DNA of 64,000 bases from Ramlibacter agri (GCF_012927085.1 NZ_JABBFX010000001.1:124001-188000); one strand, 5' to 3'. Shown: positions 9,297-18,239, numbered from the stretch's first letter. The notes: generated from the letters alone by a model not told the origin. Program-made: numbers and translations.

Positions 9297-9340
9297 GAGC
9301 ATCCAAATGACTCCGAAACAGGAAGGATGCCCATCATGAT

Positions 9341-9361
9341 TTGCCGCGGCGCCCGCGGCAA
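9341..9361 (-). terminator. Hairpin after the porin gene
   Basis: A perfect 9-bp inverted repeat (TTGCCGCGG / CCGCGGCAA, 3-base loop) lies 20 bases past the porin stop codon, in the gap before the carboxypeptidase. There is only a weak AT-rich tail (ATCATGAT) on the minus strand and no real U-run. It may therefore stabilise the porin mRNA 3' end rather than terminate efficiently. Confidence 0.5.
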
Positions 9362-9381
9362 TCCCGCCGAACCCGCGGGGC

Positions 9382-10395
9382 TCAGAACCGCAAGGTCACC
9401 CCGGTGTCGAAACCCGTCGTCGTCGTGAGCGCCTGCTTCTTCGCGCTTGCCACGTCCGCGTACAGCGACGTGCGCTTGCTCAGGAAGTACTCGTAGCCCA
9501 GGCCGTACTTCACCAGCGTGTTGTTGTCGCCAGGCGGGTTGAGCCGGGCGGCCAGGGCGTGGATGACGCCGGGGCCGGCGGTCACGTTCAGGCCCAGGCT
9601 GACGTCGACGCTGTCATCCAGCAGCGCGCTGCGGCCGCGGCCGTAGCCCAGGATGGGCCTCACGCCACCGAAGTCGTAGGCCATGGTCGCCACCAGCAGC
9701 CGCGGGTCGTGGCCCGTGCCGTTGTTGCGGGTCTGGTCGAAGCCCACGCCTGCATACAGCGCGCCGGCGCGGTACTCCACGTTGCCGCCCACGGCCCGGC
9801 CCAGCGTGCCGCGGCTGCCTTCGTTGGGCGAGTAGGCGACCTGGGTCGTGAAGCCGCCCATGGACGGCGACTTGTAGCTGATCTGGTTGTCGTTGCGCAC
9901 CGCTTGCACCGGGCCCGTGCCGTCCGCCGCGCTGTAGCCCGGGAAGGTGTGCAGCTGGCCCATCTGGGCGATGCCGTTGTACGAGAACGGGTCGGCGGCG
10001 ATGGCGACGTAGAAGGCCGGCAGGTAGTCGCGCCCCATGATCAACTCGCCCGCCGAGCCGCCAAAGGTGACGACGCTGCGCCCGAAGAAGGCCTGCGTGC
10101 CCTGCATCGCGCCGGTGTCCGGCATGAAGCGCATCTCCATGTTGAAGCCGGCGCGCAAGCCGCCCCCCAGGTCCTCGGTGCCGCGGAAACCCAGGCGCGA
10201 GGCATAGGCCTGGCGCACGTCCCACTTGTCGCCGCCGGGGCCCGTCACGCCGTTGCCGCCGGACAAGGGCGTGGTGCCGCCGTTCTGCTTGGTGACGCCC
10301 ACGTCCACGATGCCGTAGATGCTGACGCTCGATTGCGCCAGCGCAGGGCCGGCGAGCGCCGAACAGATGCCCAGCGCGATCCAGGTTTTCTTCAT
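9382..10395 (-). CDS. Gram-negative trimeric porin (GBP family)
   Basis: 337 residues. MKKTWIALGICSALAGPALAQ is a signal peptide and the mature protein starts SSVSIYGIVDVGV, the typical first beta strand of Burkholderiales porins. Repeated beta-strand patterns (GSRLGFRGTEDLGGGLRAGF type) follow, ending in the C-terminal phenylalanine (GVTLRF) needed for outer-membrane assembly. It forms a 16-stranded outer-membrane channel. The in-frame extension to 10674 is antisense to the next gene and is rejected. It is on the same strand as the neighbouring decarboxylase-like gene of the aromatic cluster, so it may admit the aromatic acid; that is inference. Confidence 0.94.
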   Translation of the reverse strand: MKKTWIALGICSALAGPALAQSSVSIYGIVDVGVTKQNGGTTPLSGGNGVTGPGGDKWDVRQAYASRLGFRGTEDLGGGLRAGFNMEMRFMPDTGAMQGTQAFFGRSVVTFGGSAGELIMGRDYLPAFYVAIAADPFSYNGIAQMGQLHTFPGYSAADGTGPVQAVRNDNQISYKSPSMGGFTTQVAYSPNEGSRGTLGRAVGGNVEYRAGALYAGVGFDQTRNNGTGHDPRLLVATMAYDFGGVRPILGYGRGRSALLDDSVDVSLGLNVTAGPGVIHALAARLNPPGDNNTLVKYGLGYEYFLSKRTSLYADVASAKKQALTTTTGFDTGVTLRF

Positions 10396-10549
10396 TTCAG
10401 TCTCCGTTGTTGTTCGTTTCGGGGTCGGTGATGGCTGCTTCAGGCGCGCGCCGTCCGGGGAAGGCCGACGAGGGCCTCCCGGGCGGGTTGCGATGAAGCG
10501 TTGGAGCGATGGACGCGGCTCGCTCCCGCGAGCGCGGCGTCGATTCAGT

Positions 10550-11476
10550 TCAAGGGTTTGGCGCGGGGCGGAAGACCGGCTCCCAGTCGTACAGCAGGTC
10601 CAGGGGCGAGGCGACCGGGGCCAGCATGCCTTGGCGCACCATGGTGCCGACCAGCGTCTCCCACATGGCCGCATTGGCCGCGCGGCCGCTGGGCAGCGGG
10701 TCGGGCTCGGGGGCGATGCGCTGCAGGTCGGCGATCACGCCGGGCGCCGCCGCGCCGCCGGCCAGGTAGTCGCGCACGACCGCGTCCATGCGCCGGCACA
10801 CGAGTTCGGGCACGGCCGTTCCCGCGTGGCGGCCGTCGACGACCATCAGGTGGTTGGCCGGCACGACGCCCGTGCTGGCGCGCCATGCGCGGCTCGCGGC
10901 CTCGGGGTCGGCGATGAGCGTGCGGCAGCCTGGCGGCACCGAGTGCAGGCCGATGGCGACGTCGGCGGCGCCGGAGGCCAGCAGGCCTTCCAGGGTTTCG
11001 CCCTTGCGGGTGACGGAGCCTTCGGGCCGGCGCAGGCCGGGCACCGGGTCGTCGCCGATGAACATCCACTTCACGCCGCCCAGGTCCAGGCCCAGGTAGT
11101 CCATCAGGTACTGGCGCGCCCACAGCGCCGTCGGCTGCGCCCAGGTGCGCACGGCGATGGTGGCGCCGGCGATGTCCTCGGGCTTCGTGAACTTCGAGTC
11201 CTCGCGCACCACGACCTGGTCCAGCGGGAACTGGCGGAACGGGAAGATCGGCAATGCGATCAGCGCTGCGCCGGCCTGCTTCGCGATGAGGTACGAGGAC
11301 GGCGACATCTCGCAGACGTCGTAGGCGCGCTCATGCAGCATGGCGCGCATGGCATTGAGCAGCGAGCCTTCGTAGCGCGCGATTTCCAGCGTCAGGCCTT
11401 CGTGGGCCTGCCCGTCGAAGAGCGCATCGTTGTATTCGTAACGCCGCAGGGCAGCGAGAAGCTTGGTGTTGTCCAT
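10550..11476 (-). CDS. 4,5-dihydroxyphthalate decarboxylase-like protein (first copy)
   Basis: 308 residues with no signal peptide, so cytoplasmic in spite of a periplasmic-binding-protein-like fold. Segments YDVCEMSPSSYLIAKQAG, IAVRTWAQPTALWARQYLMDYLGLDLGGVKW and the C-terminal LDLLYDWEPVF match the dihydroxyphthalate decarboxylase / ABC-binding-like family. A true enzyme would convert a dihydroxyphthalate to a hydroxybenzoate that can enter ring cleavage. It is transcribed divergently from the amidohydrolase-LigJ-LigK operon from a shared 196-bp control region. Whether it is a decarboxylase or a ligand-binding protein cannot be settled from sequence. Confidence 0.82.
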   Translation of the reverse strand: MDNTKLLAALRRYEYNDALFDGQAHEGLTLEIARYEGSLLNAMRAMLHERAYDVCEMSPSSYLIAKQAGAALIALPIFPFRQFPLDQVVVREDSKFTKPEDIAGATIAVRTWAQPTALWARQYLMDYLGLDLGGVKWMFIGDDPVPGLRRPEGSVTRKGETLEGLLASGAADVAIGLHSVPPGCRTLIADPEAASRAWRASTGVVPANHLMVVDGRHAGTAVPELVCRRMDAVVRDYLAGGAAAPGVIADLQRIAPEPDPLPSGRAANAAMWETLVGTMVRQGMLAPVASPLDLLYDWEPVFRPAPNP

Positions 11477-11570
11477 GTCGTTGCGGAAACTTTATCCGCA
11501 GCGCGGGCCTGCCGTCGATTGAACAAAAAAGCGGCGCCCTTGAGCGAATGGTTAACGCCCGCGCCGGCTG

Positions 11571-11613
11571 TTAACCGTTCGGTCAAGGCCCGCGCGGCAT
11601 TTGTCAATCGACA
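11571..11613 (+). promoter_or_regulatory. Probable LysR control site of the aromatic cluster (copy 1)
   Basis: The stretch has TTAACCGTTCGGTCAA at 11571-11586 and TCAATCGACA at 11604-11613, followed by CCCGCGG. The same two blocks occur in the same order and almost the same spacing (33 versus 34 bases between block starts) at 17039-17082, next to the LysR gene and dioxygenase gene. A further GTTAAC sits at 11551-11556. This is most simply the binding site of the cluster's LysR protein controlling the divergent promoters here. Confidence 0.65.
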
Positions 11614-11672
11614 CACCCGCGGGCTGGCGACAACATTCGCCGCCTCCAAGCCAAATCGGGTTCCCCCAAAGC

Positions 11673-12539
11673 ATGCCAAGCCAGATCGTGGATATCCATC
11701 CACACATCATTTCCACCGACACGAGCACCTATCCCCGGGCCCCGCTCTTCGGCAACCAGTCCACCTGGTCGCAGGAGCGGCCCACCACGCCGGAGCAGCT
11801 GCTGCAGGCCATGGACGACGCCGGCGTGGCCAAGGCCGCCATCGTGCAGGCCTCCACCTGCTACGGCTTCGACAACTCCTATGTCGCCGACGCGGTGGCC
11901 CGCTACCCCGAGCGCTTCACCGGCGTGTTCTCGGTCGACATGGTGGCCGCCGACGCCGCCGAACGCATCCACCACTGGGTCGGCCGCAAGCTCACCGGCC
12001 TGCGCCTGTTCACCAGCGGCAGCACCATCGTCGGCCAGGCGCCGGGCCTGGCCGACCCGCGCTCGTTCGCCGCCTGGGACTGCGCCGTGGGCCTGGGCCT
12101 GCCGGTGGTCGTGCAAATGCGCACCCAGGGCATGCCGGAGCTGCAGGTGCTGCTGCAGCGCTATCCCGGGGCCACCATCATCATCGACCACATGTTCAAC
12201 GCGCCGCTCGACGCGGGGCCGCCCTATGCCGCCGCCGAGCCGCTGTTCCGCCTGGTCGACCACCCCAACGTCTACCTCAAGCTCACCAGCGTGATCGTGC
12301 GCAACAGCCACAAGGGCCTCGCCACGCCGGAAAGCTTCTTCCGCCGCGTCGTGTCCGAGTTCGGCGCTTCGCGCATCGCCTGGGGCTCCAACTTCCCGGC
12401 CACGCCCGGCTCGATGCCCGAACTGCTGCAGGAAGCGCGCTCGGCGCTCGCCTGGGCCAGCGCCGAAGACCAGGCCTGGATCTTCGGCGGCACCGCCGAA
12501 AAACTCTACCCCGCACTGCGCACGGAGGTGAACGCATGA
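11673..12539 (+). CDS. Amidohydrolase (2-pyrone-4,6-dicarboxylate lactonase-like)
   Basis: 288 residues from ATG 11673. The TIM-barrel metal motif is IVDIHPHI near the N-terminus, with later ligand candidates in IIIDHMFNAP and a C-terminal AWGSNFPATPGSM block, where Asn takes the place of the usual Asp. The family (amidohydrolase 2) includes LigI, which opens the pyrone dicarboxylate formed in protocatechuate 4,5-cleavage. Directly upstream of LigJ- and LigK-type genes this is the natural candidate for that step, or for hydrolysis of a related ring-cleavage ester. Its stop overlaps the next start (ATGATG). Confidence 0.85.
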   Translation: MPSQIVDIHPHIISTDTSTYPRAPLFGNQSTWSQERPTTPEQLLQAMDDAGVAKAAIVQASTCYGFDNSYVADAVARYPERFTGVFSVDMVAADAAERIHHWVGRKLTGLRLFTSGSTIVGQAPGLADPRSFAAWDCAVGLGLPVVVQMRTQGMPELQVLLQRYPGATIIIDHMFNAPLDAGPPYAAAEPLFRLVDHPNVYLKLTSVIVRNSHKGLATPESFFRRVVSEFGASRIAWGSNFPATPGSMPELLQEARSALAWASAEDQAWIFGGTAEKLYPALRTEVNA

Positions 12540-13408
12540 TGAAGCTCAAGACGATGGTCGGCGACCATCCCATCACCCTGCCGCTCAAGCGCGGCGAAGT
12601 CGCGCCGCAAGGCGTAGCCCTCGACATCGCCGATGTCGCGCGCGCCAGCAGCGCCTTCAAGCGCGTCGTGCGCGGCATGGAGTTCGACGTGGCCGAACTG
12701 GCCATCGTCACCTTCCTGATCGCCAAGGCGCACGGCAAGCCGCTGGCGCTGCTGCCCGCGGTCGTCGCGGCGCGCTTCCAGCATCCCTTCCTGGCCTACA
12801 ACGCCGCGCGCGGGCCGCTCACGCCGGCAGGCCTCGCCGGCAAGAAGATCGGCATCCGCTCGTACTCGGTGACGACGGGCGCCTGGATGCGCAGCATCCT
12901 CTGGCACGACCACGGCGTGCAGCCGGACGCGGTGCAGTGGATCACGCTGGACGAGCCGCACGTGGCCGAATTCCAGGACCCGCCCAACGTCACGCGCGTC
13001 GGCGGCGGCAAGGACATGGTGTCCATGCTGCGCGACGGGGAGATAGCCGCCGCCATCCTTGGCGAAGGCCTGCCCAAGGAAGACTGGTGCCAGCCCCTGA
13101 TCGCCGACCCCGCAGCCGCCGCGAGCGACTGGCAGCAGCGCCACGGCGCGATCCAGATCAACCACATGCTGGTGGTCAGGCAATCGCTGCTGGATCAACA
13201 CCCGGAAGCCGTGAAGGACGTCTACCAGGCCTTCGCGCAAAGCCGCGGCATCGCGCTGGCGGCCGGCGCCGCGCCGCTGCCTTTCGGCTTCGAAGCGAAC
13301 CGCCGCAACCTCGAGGTCGCCATCGCCTGCGCTTACGAGCAGCGCCTCATCCCGCAGCGCTACTCCGTCGACGAGCTCTTCACCGACGTGACCCGGGCCC
13401 TGGCCTAG
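12536..13408 (+). CDS. 4,5-dihydroxyphthalate decarboxylase-like protein (second copy)
   Basis: 290 residues, starting at ATG 12536 that overlaps the previous stop. No signal peptide (MMKLKTMVGDHPITLPL). Blocks FDVAELAIVTFLIAKAHGKPLALLPAVVAARFQHPFLAYN, GKKIGIRSYSVTTGAWMRSIL and QINHMLVVRQSLL are typical of the dihydroxyphthalate decarboxylase family. It is only distantly similar to the copy at 10550-11476, so the two are unlikely to be a recent duplication and may act on different substrates. Inference: it makes the diol or triol substrate for the dioxygenase from a carboxylated precursor. Confidence 0.82.
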   Translation: MMKLKTMVGDHPITLPLKRGEVAPQGVALDIADVARASSAFKRVVRGMEFDVAELAIVTFLIAKAHGKPLALLPAVVAARFQHPFLAYNAARGPLTPAGLAGKKIGIRSYSVTTGAWMRSILWHDHGVQPDAVQWITLDEPHVAEFQDPPNVTRVGGGKDMVSMLRDGEIAAAILGEGLPKEDWCQPLIADPAAAASDWQQRHGAIQINHMLVVRQSLLDQHPEAVKDVYQAFAQSRGIALAAGAAPLPFGFEANRRNLEVAIACAYEQRLIPQRYSVDELFTDVTRALA

Positions 13409-13442
13409 ACCCCGACACCCCAGAACGACAAGGAGCCATCAC

Positions 13443-14459
13443 TTGATCATCGATTGCCACGGCCACTACACCACGGCCCCGCGCCAGCTGGACGACTACC
13501 GGCGGCTGCAGGTTGCGGCCTGCGACTGCGTCTCGCGCGGCGAGCCCTACCCGGCCATCGCCGACCCCTCGATCTCGGACGACGAAATCCGCGAGACCCT
13601 GGAGAAGGCGCAGCTGCGCATCCAGCGCGAGCGCGGCACCGACCTGACGATCTTCTCGCCCAAGGCGGTGGGCATGGGCCACCACATCGGCGACGCGCAG
13701 ACCAGCGCGCGCTGGGCCACCGTCTGCAACGACCTGATCCACCGCATCTGCGGCCTGTACCCGACCAAGTTCGCCGGCGTGTGCCAGCTGCCGCAAAGCC
13801 CCGGCGTGGCGCCGGCCAACTGCATCCCGGAGCTGGAGCGCTGCGTCAAGGAGCTGGGCTTCGTCGGCTGCAACCTGAACCCGGACCCCACCGGCGGCTA
13901 CTGGAAGGACCCGCCGCTGCACGACAAGTGGTGGTACCCGCTGTACGAGAAAATGGTGGAGCTCGACGTGCCCGCCATGATCCACGTCAGCGGCTCGTGC
14001 AACCCGCACTTCCACGCGACCGGCGCGCACTACATCAACGGCGACACCACCGCCTTCATGCAGTTCCTCACCTCCAAGCTGTTCCAGGACTTCCCGACGC
14101 TCAAGTTCGTGATCCCGCACGGCGGCGGCGCGGTGCCCTACCACTGGGGCCGCTACCGCGGCATCGCGCAGGACCTGGGCCTGCCGCCGCTGCAGGAGCT
14201 GCTGCTGGAAAACGTGTTCTTCGACACCTGCGTGTACCACCAGCCGGGCATCGACCTGCTGCTGAAGGTGATCCCGCCGGAGAACATCCTGTTCGCCTCG
14301 GAAACCGTGGGCGCCGTGCGCGGCATCGACCCCACCACCGGGCACCACTACGACGACACCAAGCGCTACATCGACGCCGCGACGCAGCTGAGCGCCGCGG
14401 ACAAGGCGAAGATCTTCGAAGGCAACGCGCGCCGCGTCTACGCGAGGCTGCAGGCATGA
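13443..14459 (+). CDS. ligJ: 4-oxalomesaconate hydratase (LigJ/GalB type amidohydrolase)
   Basis: 338 residues. It has IIDCHGHYTTAPRQLDDYR with the HxH metal motif, KFVIPHGGGAVPYHWGRYRG and ILFASETVGAVRGIDP, which together are characteristic of the LigJ branch of the ACMS-decarboxylase-like superfamily. LigJ adds water to 4-oxalomesaconate to give 4-carboxy-4-hydroxy-2-oxoadipate. The start is an unusual TTG at 13443, supported by AAGGAG at 13430-13435 with seven bases between. The next gene, the matching aldolase, overlaps its stop codon, so both lower-pathway steps are co-translated. Confidence 0.92.
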   Translation: MIIDCHGHYTTAPRQLDDYRRLQVAACDCVSRGEPYPAIADPSISDDEIRETLEKAQLRIQRERGTDLTIFSPKAVGMGHHIGDAQTSARWATVCNDLIHRICGLYPTKFAGVCQLPQSPGVAPANCIPELERCVKELGFVGCNLNPDPTGGYWKDPPLHDKWWYPLYEKMVELDVPAMIHVSGSCNPHFHATGAHYINGDTTAFMQFLTSKLFQDFPTLKFVIPHGGGAVPYHWGRYRGIAQDLGLPPLQELLLENVFFDTCVYHQPGIDLLLKVIPPENILFASETVGAVRGIDPTTGHHYDDTKRYIDAATQLSAADKAKIFEGNARRVYARLQA

Positions 14460-15079
14460 GCGCCGCCACGCCTTTCGAGCAGGCCAAGGCCTACGGCACC
14501 GCGACGATCTACGAAGCGCTGAAGATCGACACGATGGTCGACCCCGCCATCCGCACGGTGTGGCGCGGCGCCAAGCTCGCCGCGCCGGCCTACACGGTGC
14601 AATGCGCGCCCGGCGACAACCTGGCCATCCACGTGGCCATGGAACGGGCGCCGCGCGGCAGCGTGCTGGTGGTGGACGCCGGCGGCTTCGTCGCCGGCTA
14701 CTGGGGCGAAGTGCTGACGGTGGCGGCCGAAGCGGCCGGCGTCGTCGGCCTGGTGATCGACGGCGGCGTGCGCGACACCGAAGCCATCGCCGCGCATGCC
14801 TTCCCCACCTTCGCGCGCGGCATCTCCATCCGCGGCACCGTCAAGGCCAGCATGCCCGGCACGGGCAAGCCGGTGCGCATCGGCGGCTGCCCGGTGGCCA
14901 CCGGTGACATCGTGATCGCCGACGACGACGGCATCGTCGTGGTGCCTGCCGCGCGCTTCGACGAGGCGCTGCAGAAGTCGCAGGCGCGCGTGGCGAAGGA
15001 ACTCGAGATGATGGACAAGCTGCGCGCCGGCGTGAGTTCACTCGAGCAAATCAAAATGACCCAGTGGCGCGACAAGTAG
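14456..15079 (+). CDS. ligK: 4-carboxy-4-hydroxy-2-oxoadipate aldolase (LigK/GalC, RraA-like fold)
   Basis: 207 residues of the RraA/HMG aldolase family. The active-site loop GDNLAIHVAMERAPRGSVLVVDAGG, the GYWGEVLTVAAEAAGVVGLV block and the catalytic Arg / metal Asp pair in DGGVRD are present. The enzyme splits 4-carboxy-4-hydroxy-2-oxoadipate to pyruvate and oxaloacetate, the last step of gallate and protocatechuate 4,5-cleavage. ATG 14456 overlaps the ligJ stop (ATGA). This pairing makes the LigJ-LigK assignment much firmer than either gene alone. Confidence 0.92.
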   Translation: MSAATPFEQAKAYGTATIYEALKIDTMVDPAIRTVWRGAKLAAPAYTVQCAPGDNLAIHVAMERAPRGSVLVVDAGGFVAGYWGEVLTVAAEAAGVVGLVIDGGVRDTEAIAAHAFPTFARGISIRGTVKASMPGTGKPVRIGGCPVATGDIVIADDDGIVVVPAARFDEALQKSQARVAKELEMMDKLRAGVSSLEQIKMTQWRDK

Positions 15080-15104
15080 CGCCTTTCCCATCGGAGACAA
15101 GAAC

Positions 15105-16088
15105 ATGACCGACCGCCGCGAGTTCCTCGCCTCCCTGGGCGCCGCCGCGCTCACCGCCGGCGCGCCGCTGACGAGCCGCGCAGAAAGTGCCTGGCCCTCG
15201 GCCCGGCCCATCACCTACGTCGTCCCCTTCTTCGCCGGCAGCAGCGCCGACGTCGTGGGCCGGCTGATGGCGCAGAAGCTGGGCGCCGCGCTGCACCAGT
15301 CCTTCGTCGTGGACAACAAGGCCGGCGCCGGCGGCAGCATCGGCGCCTCCGCCGTGGCCCGAGCCGCCCCGGACGGCTACACGCTGCTGGGTGGCACCAG
15401 CGGCACGCAGGCCGCCAATGCCACGCTGTACCGCTCCCTGCCCTACGACCCAGTGAAGGACTTCGAGCCGGTCGCGCTGATCGGCTCGGTGCCCAGCGTG
15501 CTGGTGGTCAGCCCCAGCCTCGGCGTCAACACCGTGGGCGAGCTGATCGCGCTGATGAAAAAGGACGAACAGCACCGCACCTTCGGCTCGGCCGGCGCCG
15601 GCACCTCGCCGCACCTGGCGGGCGAGCTGTTCTCCGAGACGATCGGCGTGCCGCTCACCCATGTGGCCTACAAGGGCCAGCCCGCCATCCTGGACGTGGC
15701 CGGGGGCCGGCTCACCTTCATGTTCGACCAGCTCGGGACCACCCTGCCCATGGTGCAGTCCGGCAAGGTGAAGGCGCTGGCCGTGAGCTCGCCGAAGCGG
15801 GTGAACGCGCTGCCCAAGGTGCCGACGATGATCGAGTCCGGCGTGGCCGGCTTCACCGTGATGTCCTGGCACGCGATCTTCGCGCCCAAGGGCACGCCCA
15901 AGGCCATCGTCGACCGCTTGAATGCGGAGGTGAAGAAGGCCGTGCGCGCGCCCGATGCCGCGGCCGCCCTGGACAGCATCGGCCTGCAGGTTGCCACCAG
16001 CACGCCGGCCGAACTGGGCGCCCTGGTCGCGCGCGAGATCCCGCGCTGGGGCGAGGTGATCCGCAAGTCCGGCGCCACGCTGGACTGA
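15105..16088 (+). CDS. Bug/TctC-type periplasmic solute-binding protein
   Basis: 327 residues beginning MTDRREFLASLGAAALTAG, a Tat-like signal (RREFLASL). WPSARPITYVVPFFAGSSADVVGRLMAQ is the Bug-family opening, with THVAYKGQPAILDVAGG and VKALAVSSPKRVNALP later. It closes the ring-cleavage operon, 25 bp after ligK, so it probably binds the aromatic acid that feeds the pathway. It needs a TctAB-type membrane partner that is not in this window. Confidence 0.92.
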   Translation: MTDRREFLASLGAAALTAGAPLTSRAESAWPSARPITYVVPFFAGSSADVVGRLMAQKLGAALHQSFVVDNKAGAGGSIGASAVARAAPDGYTLLGGTSGTQAANATLYRSLPYDPVKDFEPVALIGSVPSVLVVSPSLGVNTVGELIALMKKDEQHRTFGSAGAGTSPHLAGELFSETIGVPLTHVAYKGQPAILDVAGGRLTFMFDQLGTTLPMVQSGKVKALAVSSPKRVNALPKVPTMIESGVAGFTVMSWHAIFAPKGTPKAIVDRLNAEVKKAVRAPDAAAALDSIGLQVATSTPAELGALVAREIPRWGEVIRKSGATLD

Positions 16089-16096
16089 GCGCAGCT

Positions 16097-17035
16097 TCAG
16101 GCGTAGTGGGGGCGCAGCCCGGCGGCTGCTTCCTCCAGGCAGGCGATCATCAGCCTGGCCGCGGGCGTCAGCGCGCGGCGCTTGTCCCAGAACACCCCGG
16201 AGCCGCGGATCAACTGCGGCAGCGCCAGCGGCAACCTGGCCAGCGGCTCCGCCGGGTCGCGCGCCACCGCGCCGGCCATCGCGCCGATGCCGTCGCTGGC
16301 GTGCAGGTAGGCGCGGGCCAGCGTGGTCGACGAGGTCTCGATGTAGTCCTTGGGCCGGATGTCGTGGCTTTCCAGGATGCGCTCCAGCGGGTCGCGCAGC
16401 AGCGCGCCCACGGGCGGCAGCACCCACGGGTAAGGCTTCAGGTCCGCCCACTTCAGCTTCTTGCGGCCAGCCAGCGGGTGCGCGGGCCGCACCAGCAGCG
16501 ACACCGGCTCCTCCAGCAGCTCCTGCTCCGCGATCGTGTCCTGGCCGTCGCGCGCGGGCAGGCGGCCGACGATCATGTCCAGCTTGCCCTGGCGCAGCTC
16601 GGGCATCAGCGTGGCCATCATTCCCTCGGTGACGAGCACGTTGACGCGCGGCTCGCGCTGTTTCAGCAGCGCCAGCGCCTTGGGCAGCAGCGCCGTGACG
16701 GAAGCGGGGAACACGCCGACGTTGATCTTGTCCTCCGAAGGCGAGCTGAGCGCCTTCAGCTCGGCGCGCGCCTGGTGCAGGCTCACCAGCATCTGGCGCG
16801 CATGCCGGATCAGGCATTCGCCGTGCGGCGTGGGGCGCAGGCCCTGCGTCGTGCGCACGAACAGTTCCAGGCCCAGCCCGCGTTCCAGTTCCGCGAGCGC
16901 CTTGGACACCGCGGGCACGGTGACGTGGGTGATCTCGGCCACCTCCTTCAGGTGGCCGAAATCGTCGAGCGCCACCAGCAGGCGCAGCTGGCGCGCCTTC
17001 AAGGTGACCTGGAGATAGGAATCGATCTGCGACAT
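16097..17035 (-). CDS. LysR family regulator of the aromatic cluster
   Basis: 312 residues. The winged helix (RQLRLLVALDDFGHLKEVAEITHVTVPAVSKALAELERGLG) and the RTTQGLRPTPHGECLIRHARQ wing resemble the GbpR/GalR-like branch of LysR. It is convergent with the Bug gene (8-bp gap) and divergent from the dioxygenase gene. The two-block motif at 17039-17082 starts four bases before its ATG and recurs at 11571-11613 in front of the other half of the cluster, so it likely controls itself, the dioxygenase arm and the amidohydrolase arm. Confidence 0.94.
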   Translation of the reverse strand: MSQIDSYLQVTLKARQLRLLVALDDFGHLKEVAEITHVTVPAVSKALAELERGLGLELFVRTTQGLRPTPHGECLIRHARQMLVSLHQARAELKALSSPSEDKINVGVFPASVTALLPKALALLKQREPRVNVLVTEGMMATLMPELRQGKLDMIVGRLPARDGQDTIAEQELLEEPVSLLVRPAHPLAGRKKLKWADLKPYPWVLPPVGALLRDPLERILESHDIRPKDYIETSSTTLARAYLHASDGIGAMAGAVARDPAEPLARLPLALPQLIRGSGVFWDKRRALTPAARLMIACLEEAAAGLRPHYA

Positions 17036-17038
17036 GAC

Positions 17039-17082
17039 TTAACCGTTGGCTCAACGCGGGCCGGCCAATTACTCAATCGACA
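17039..17082 (+). promoter_or_regulatory. Probable LysR control site of the aromatic cluster (copy 2)
   Basis: TTAACCGTTGGCTCAA at 17039-17054 and TCAATCGACA at 17073-17082, then GGCCCGTGG. It matches the arrangement at 11571-11613 block for block, and both copies point towards a plus-strand catabolic gene. It fills the gap between the LysR start (17035) and the dioxygenase gene (17163), which fits both autoregulation and activation. Confidence 0.65.
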
Positions 17083-17162
17083 GGCCCGTGGCGCGCATGC
17101 AAACTGCGGCCCATTGTGCAGCAGCGGGCTGCACGGCCATTTTCGAGAACCAAGGAGCCAAC

Positions 17163-18227
17163 ATGGCGAAATTCGTCGGGGCCATCGGGACATCGCATTC
17201 GCCGCCGATGTTCCTGGAGGTCCAGTACTGGGACAAGCACGCGGAAATCGTCGACCGCAAGAACGAGGAGCTGCAGTCGCCGCGCACGGGCCGGATCACG
17301 CCTTATGAAGGCCTGGTGCAGGAAGTGGCCGCCTCGGACCCGCAGCTGCTGGAGCAACTGACGCCCGAAATCTTCGCGGCCAAGTACGAGCGCATGCAGG
17401 CGGGCGCCCAGCGCCTGCGCGACATCACGACCGAACTCGCGCCCGACGTGGTGATGGTGATCAGCGACGACCAGGAAGAGATCTTCTTCGACGACAACAT
17501 GCCGTCGCTGTCGATCTACTGGGGCGAGTCCTGGCCGCTGTACCCGTGGAAGACGCACCGCCCCGGCGCGCATCCGCTGTTCAACACCTTCCAGAACGGC
17601 TGGGGCGACCGCGAGCTGGTGATGCCGGTGGACGCGGCGATGGGCGAATACCTGATCGGCGGGCTCGCCGAGCGCGACTTCGACATCTCGCACTTCCGCT
17701 ACCTGCGCGACGAGTACGGCGGCAGCGTGGGCCCCAGCGGCTTCATCGAGGAGAAGCGCACCCGCGCCCCGGGACGCAAGGGCATGCCGCACGGCTTTGC
17801 CTATGTGGCCAAGTCGGTGCTGGACAACCAGCTGATTCCCATGGTGCCGGTGTTCCTGAACACCTGCTACCCGCCGAACCGGCCCAACCCGCGCCGCTGC
17901 TTCAACTTCGGCGCCGCGCTGCGCGAGCTGATCGAAGCCTACCCCTCGGACCAGCGCGTGCTGCTGGTGGCCAGCGGCGGCCTGAGCCACTTCGTCCTCG
18001 ACGAGGAGCTCGATCGCCTGGTCATCAAGGGCCTGGAGACCAACGACCGCTCGATCCTGGAAAACCTGCCGCGCCTGGACACGCCGACCGGCGAGATCCG
18101 CAACTGGATCGTCGCTGCCGGCGCCTGCCAGGACCACCAATTCGAGCTGGTCGACTACGTGCCCACCGCGCGCAGTCCCGCCGGTACGGGTGGCGGCTGG
18201 ACTTTCGGCCAGTGGGTTCGTCCCTGA
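17163..18227 (+). CDS. Class III extradiol ring-cleavage dioxygenase (LigB superfamily)
   Basis: 354 residues from ATG 17163 with AAGGAG at 17153-17158. The N-terminal VGAIGTSHSPPMFL carries a His expected to bind Fe(II). DVVMVISDDQEEIFF, an internal His/Glu-rich region and LLVASGGLSHFVLDEEL fit the LigB beta-subunit fold. It would open a catechol or gallate ring with O2. It is longer than a bare LigB subunit, shorter than the fused gallate dioxygenases, and no separate LigA-like gene is nearby. With LigJ and LigK but no semialdehyde dehydrogenase in the cluster, a gallate-like triol (giving oxalomesaconate directly) is the best guess. Confidence 0.88.
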   Translation: MAKFVGAIGTSHSPPMFLEVQYWDKHAEIVDRKNEELQSPRTGRITPYEGLVQEVAASDPQLLEQLTPEIFAAKYERMQAGAQRLRDITTELAPDVVMVISDDQEEIFFDDNMPSLSIYWGESWPLYPWKTHRPGAHPLFNTFQNGWGDRELVMPVDAAMGEYLIGGLAERDFDISHFRYLRDEYGGSVGPSGFIEEKRTRAPGRKGMPHGFAYVAKSVLDNQLIPMVPVFLNTCYPPNRPNPRRCFNFGAALRELIEAYPSDQRVLLVASGGLSHFVLDEELDRLVIKGLETNDRSILENLPRLDTPTGEIRNWIVAAGACQDHQFELVDYVPTARSPAGTGGGWTFGQWVRP

Positions 18228-18239
18228 CACCTTCGCACC

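Noticed and set aside
10550..13408. Reading the two decarboxylase-like genes as a recent tandem duplication
   Set aside because: They lie on opposite strands and share only family-level features, so a recent duplication is not supported.
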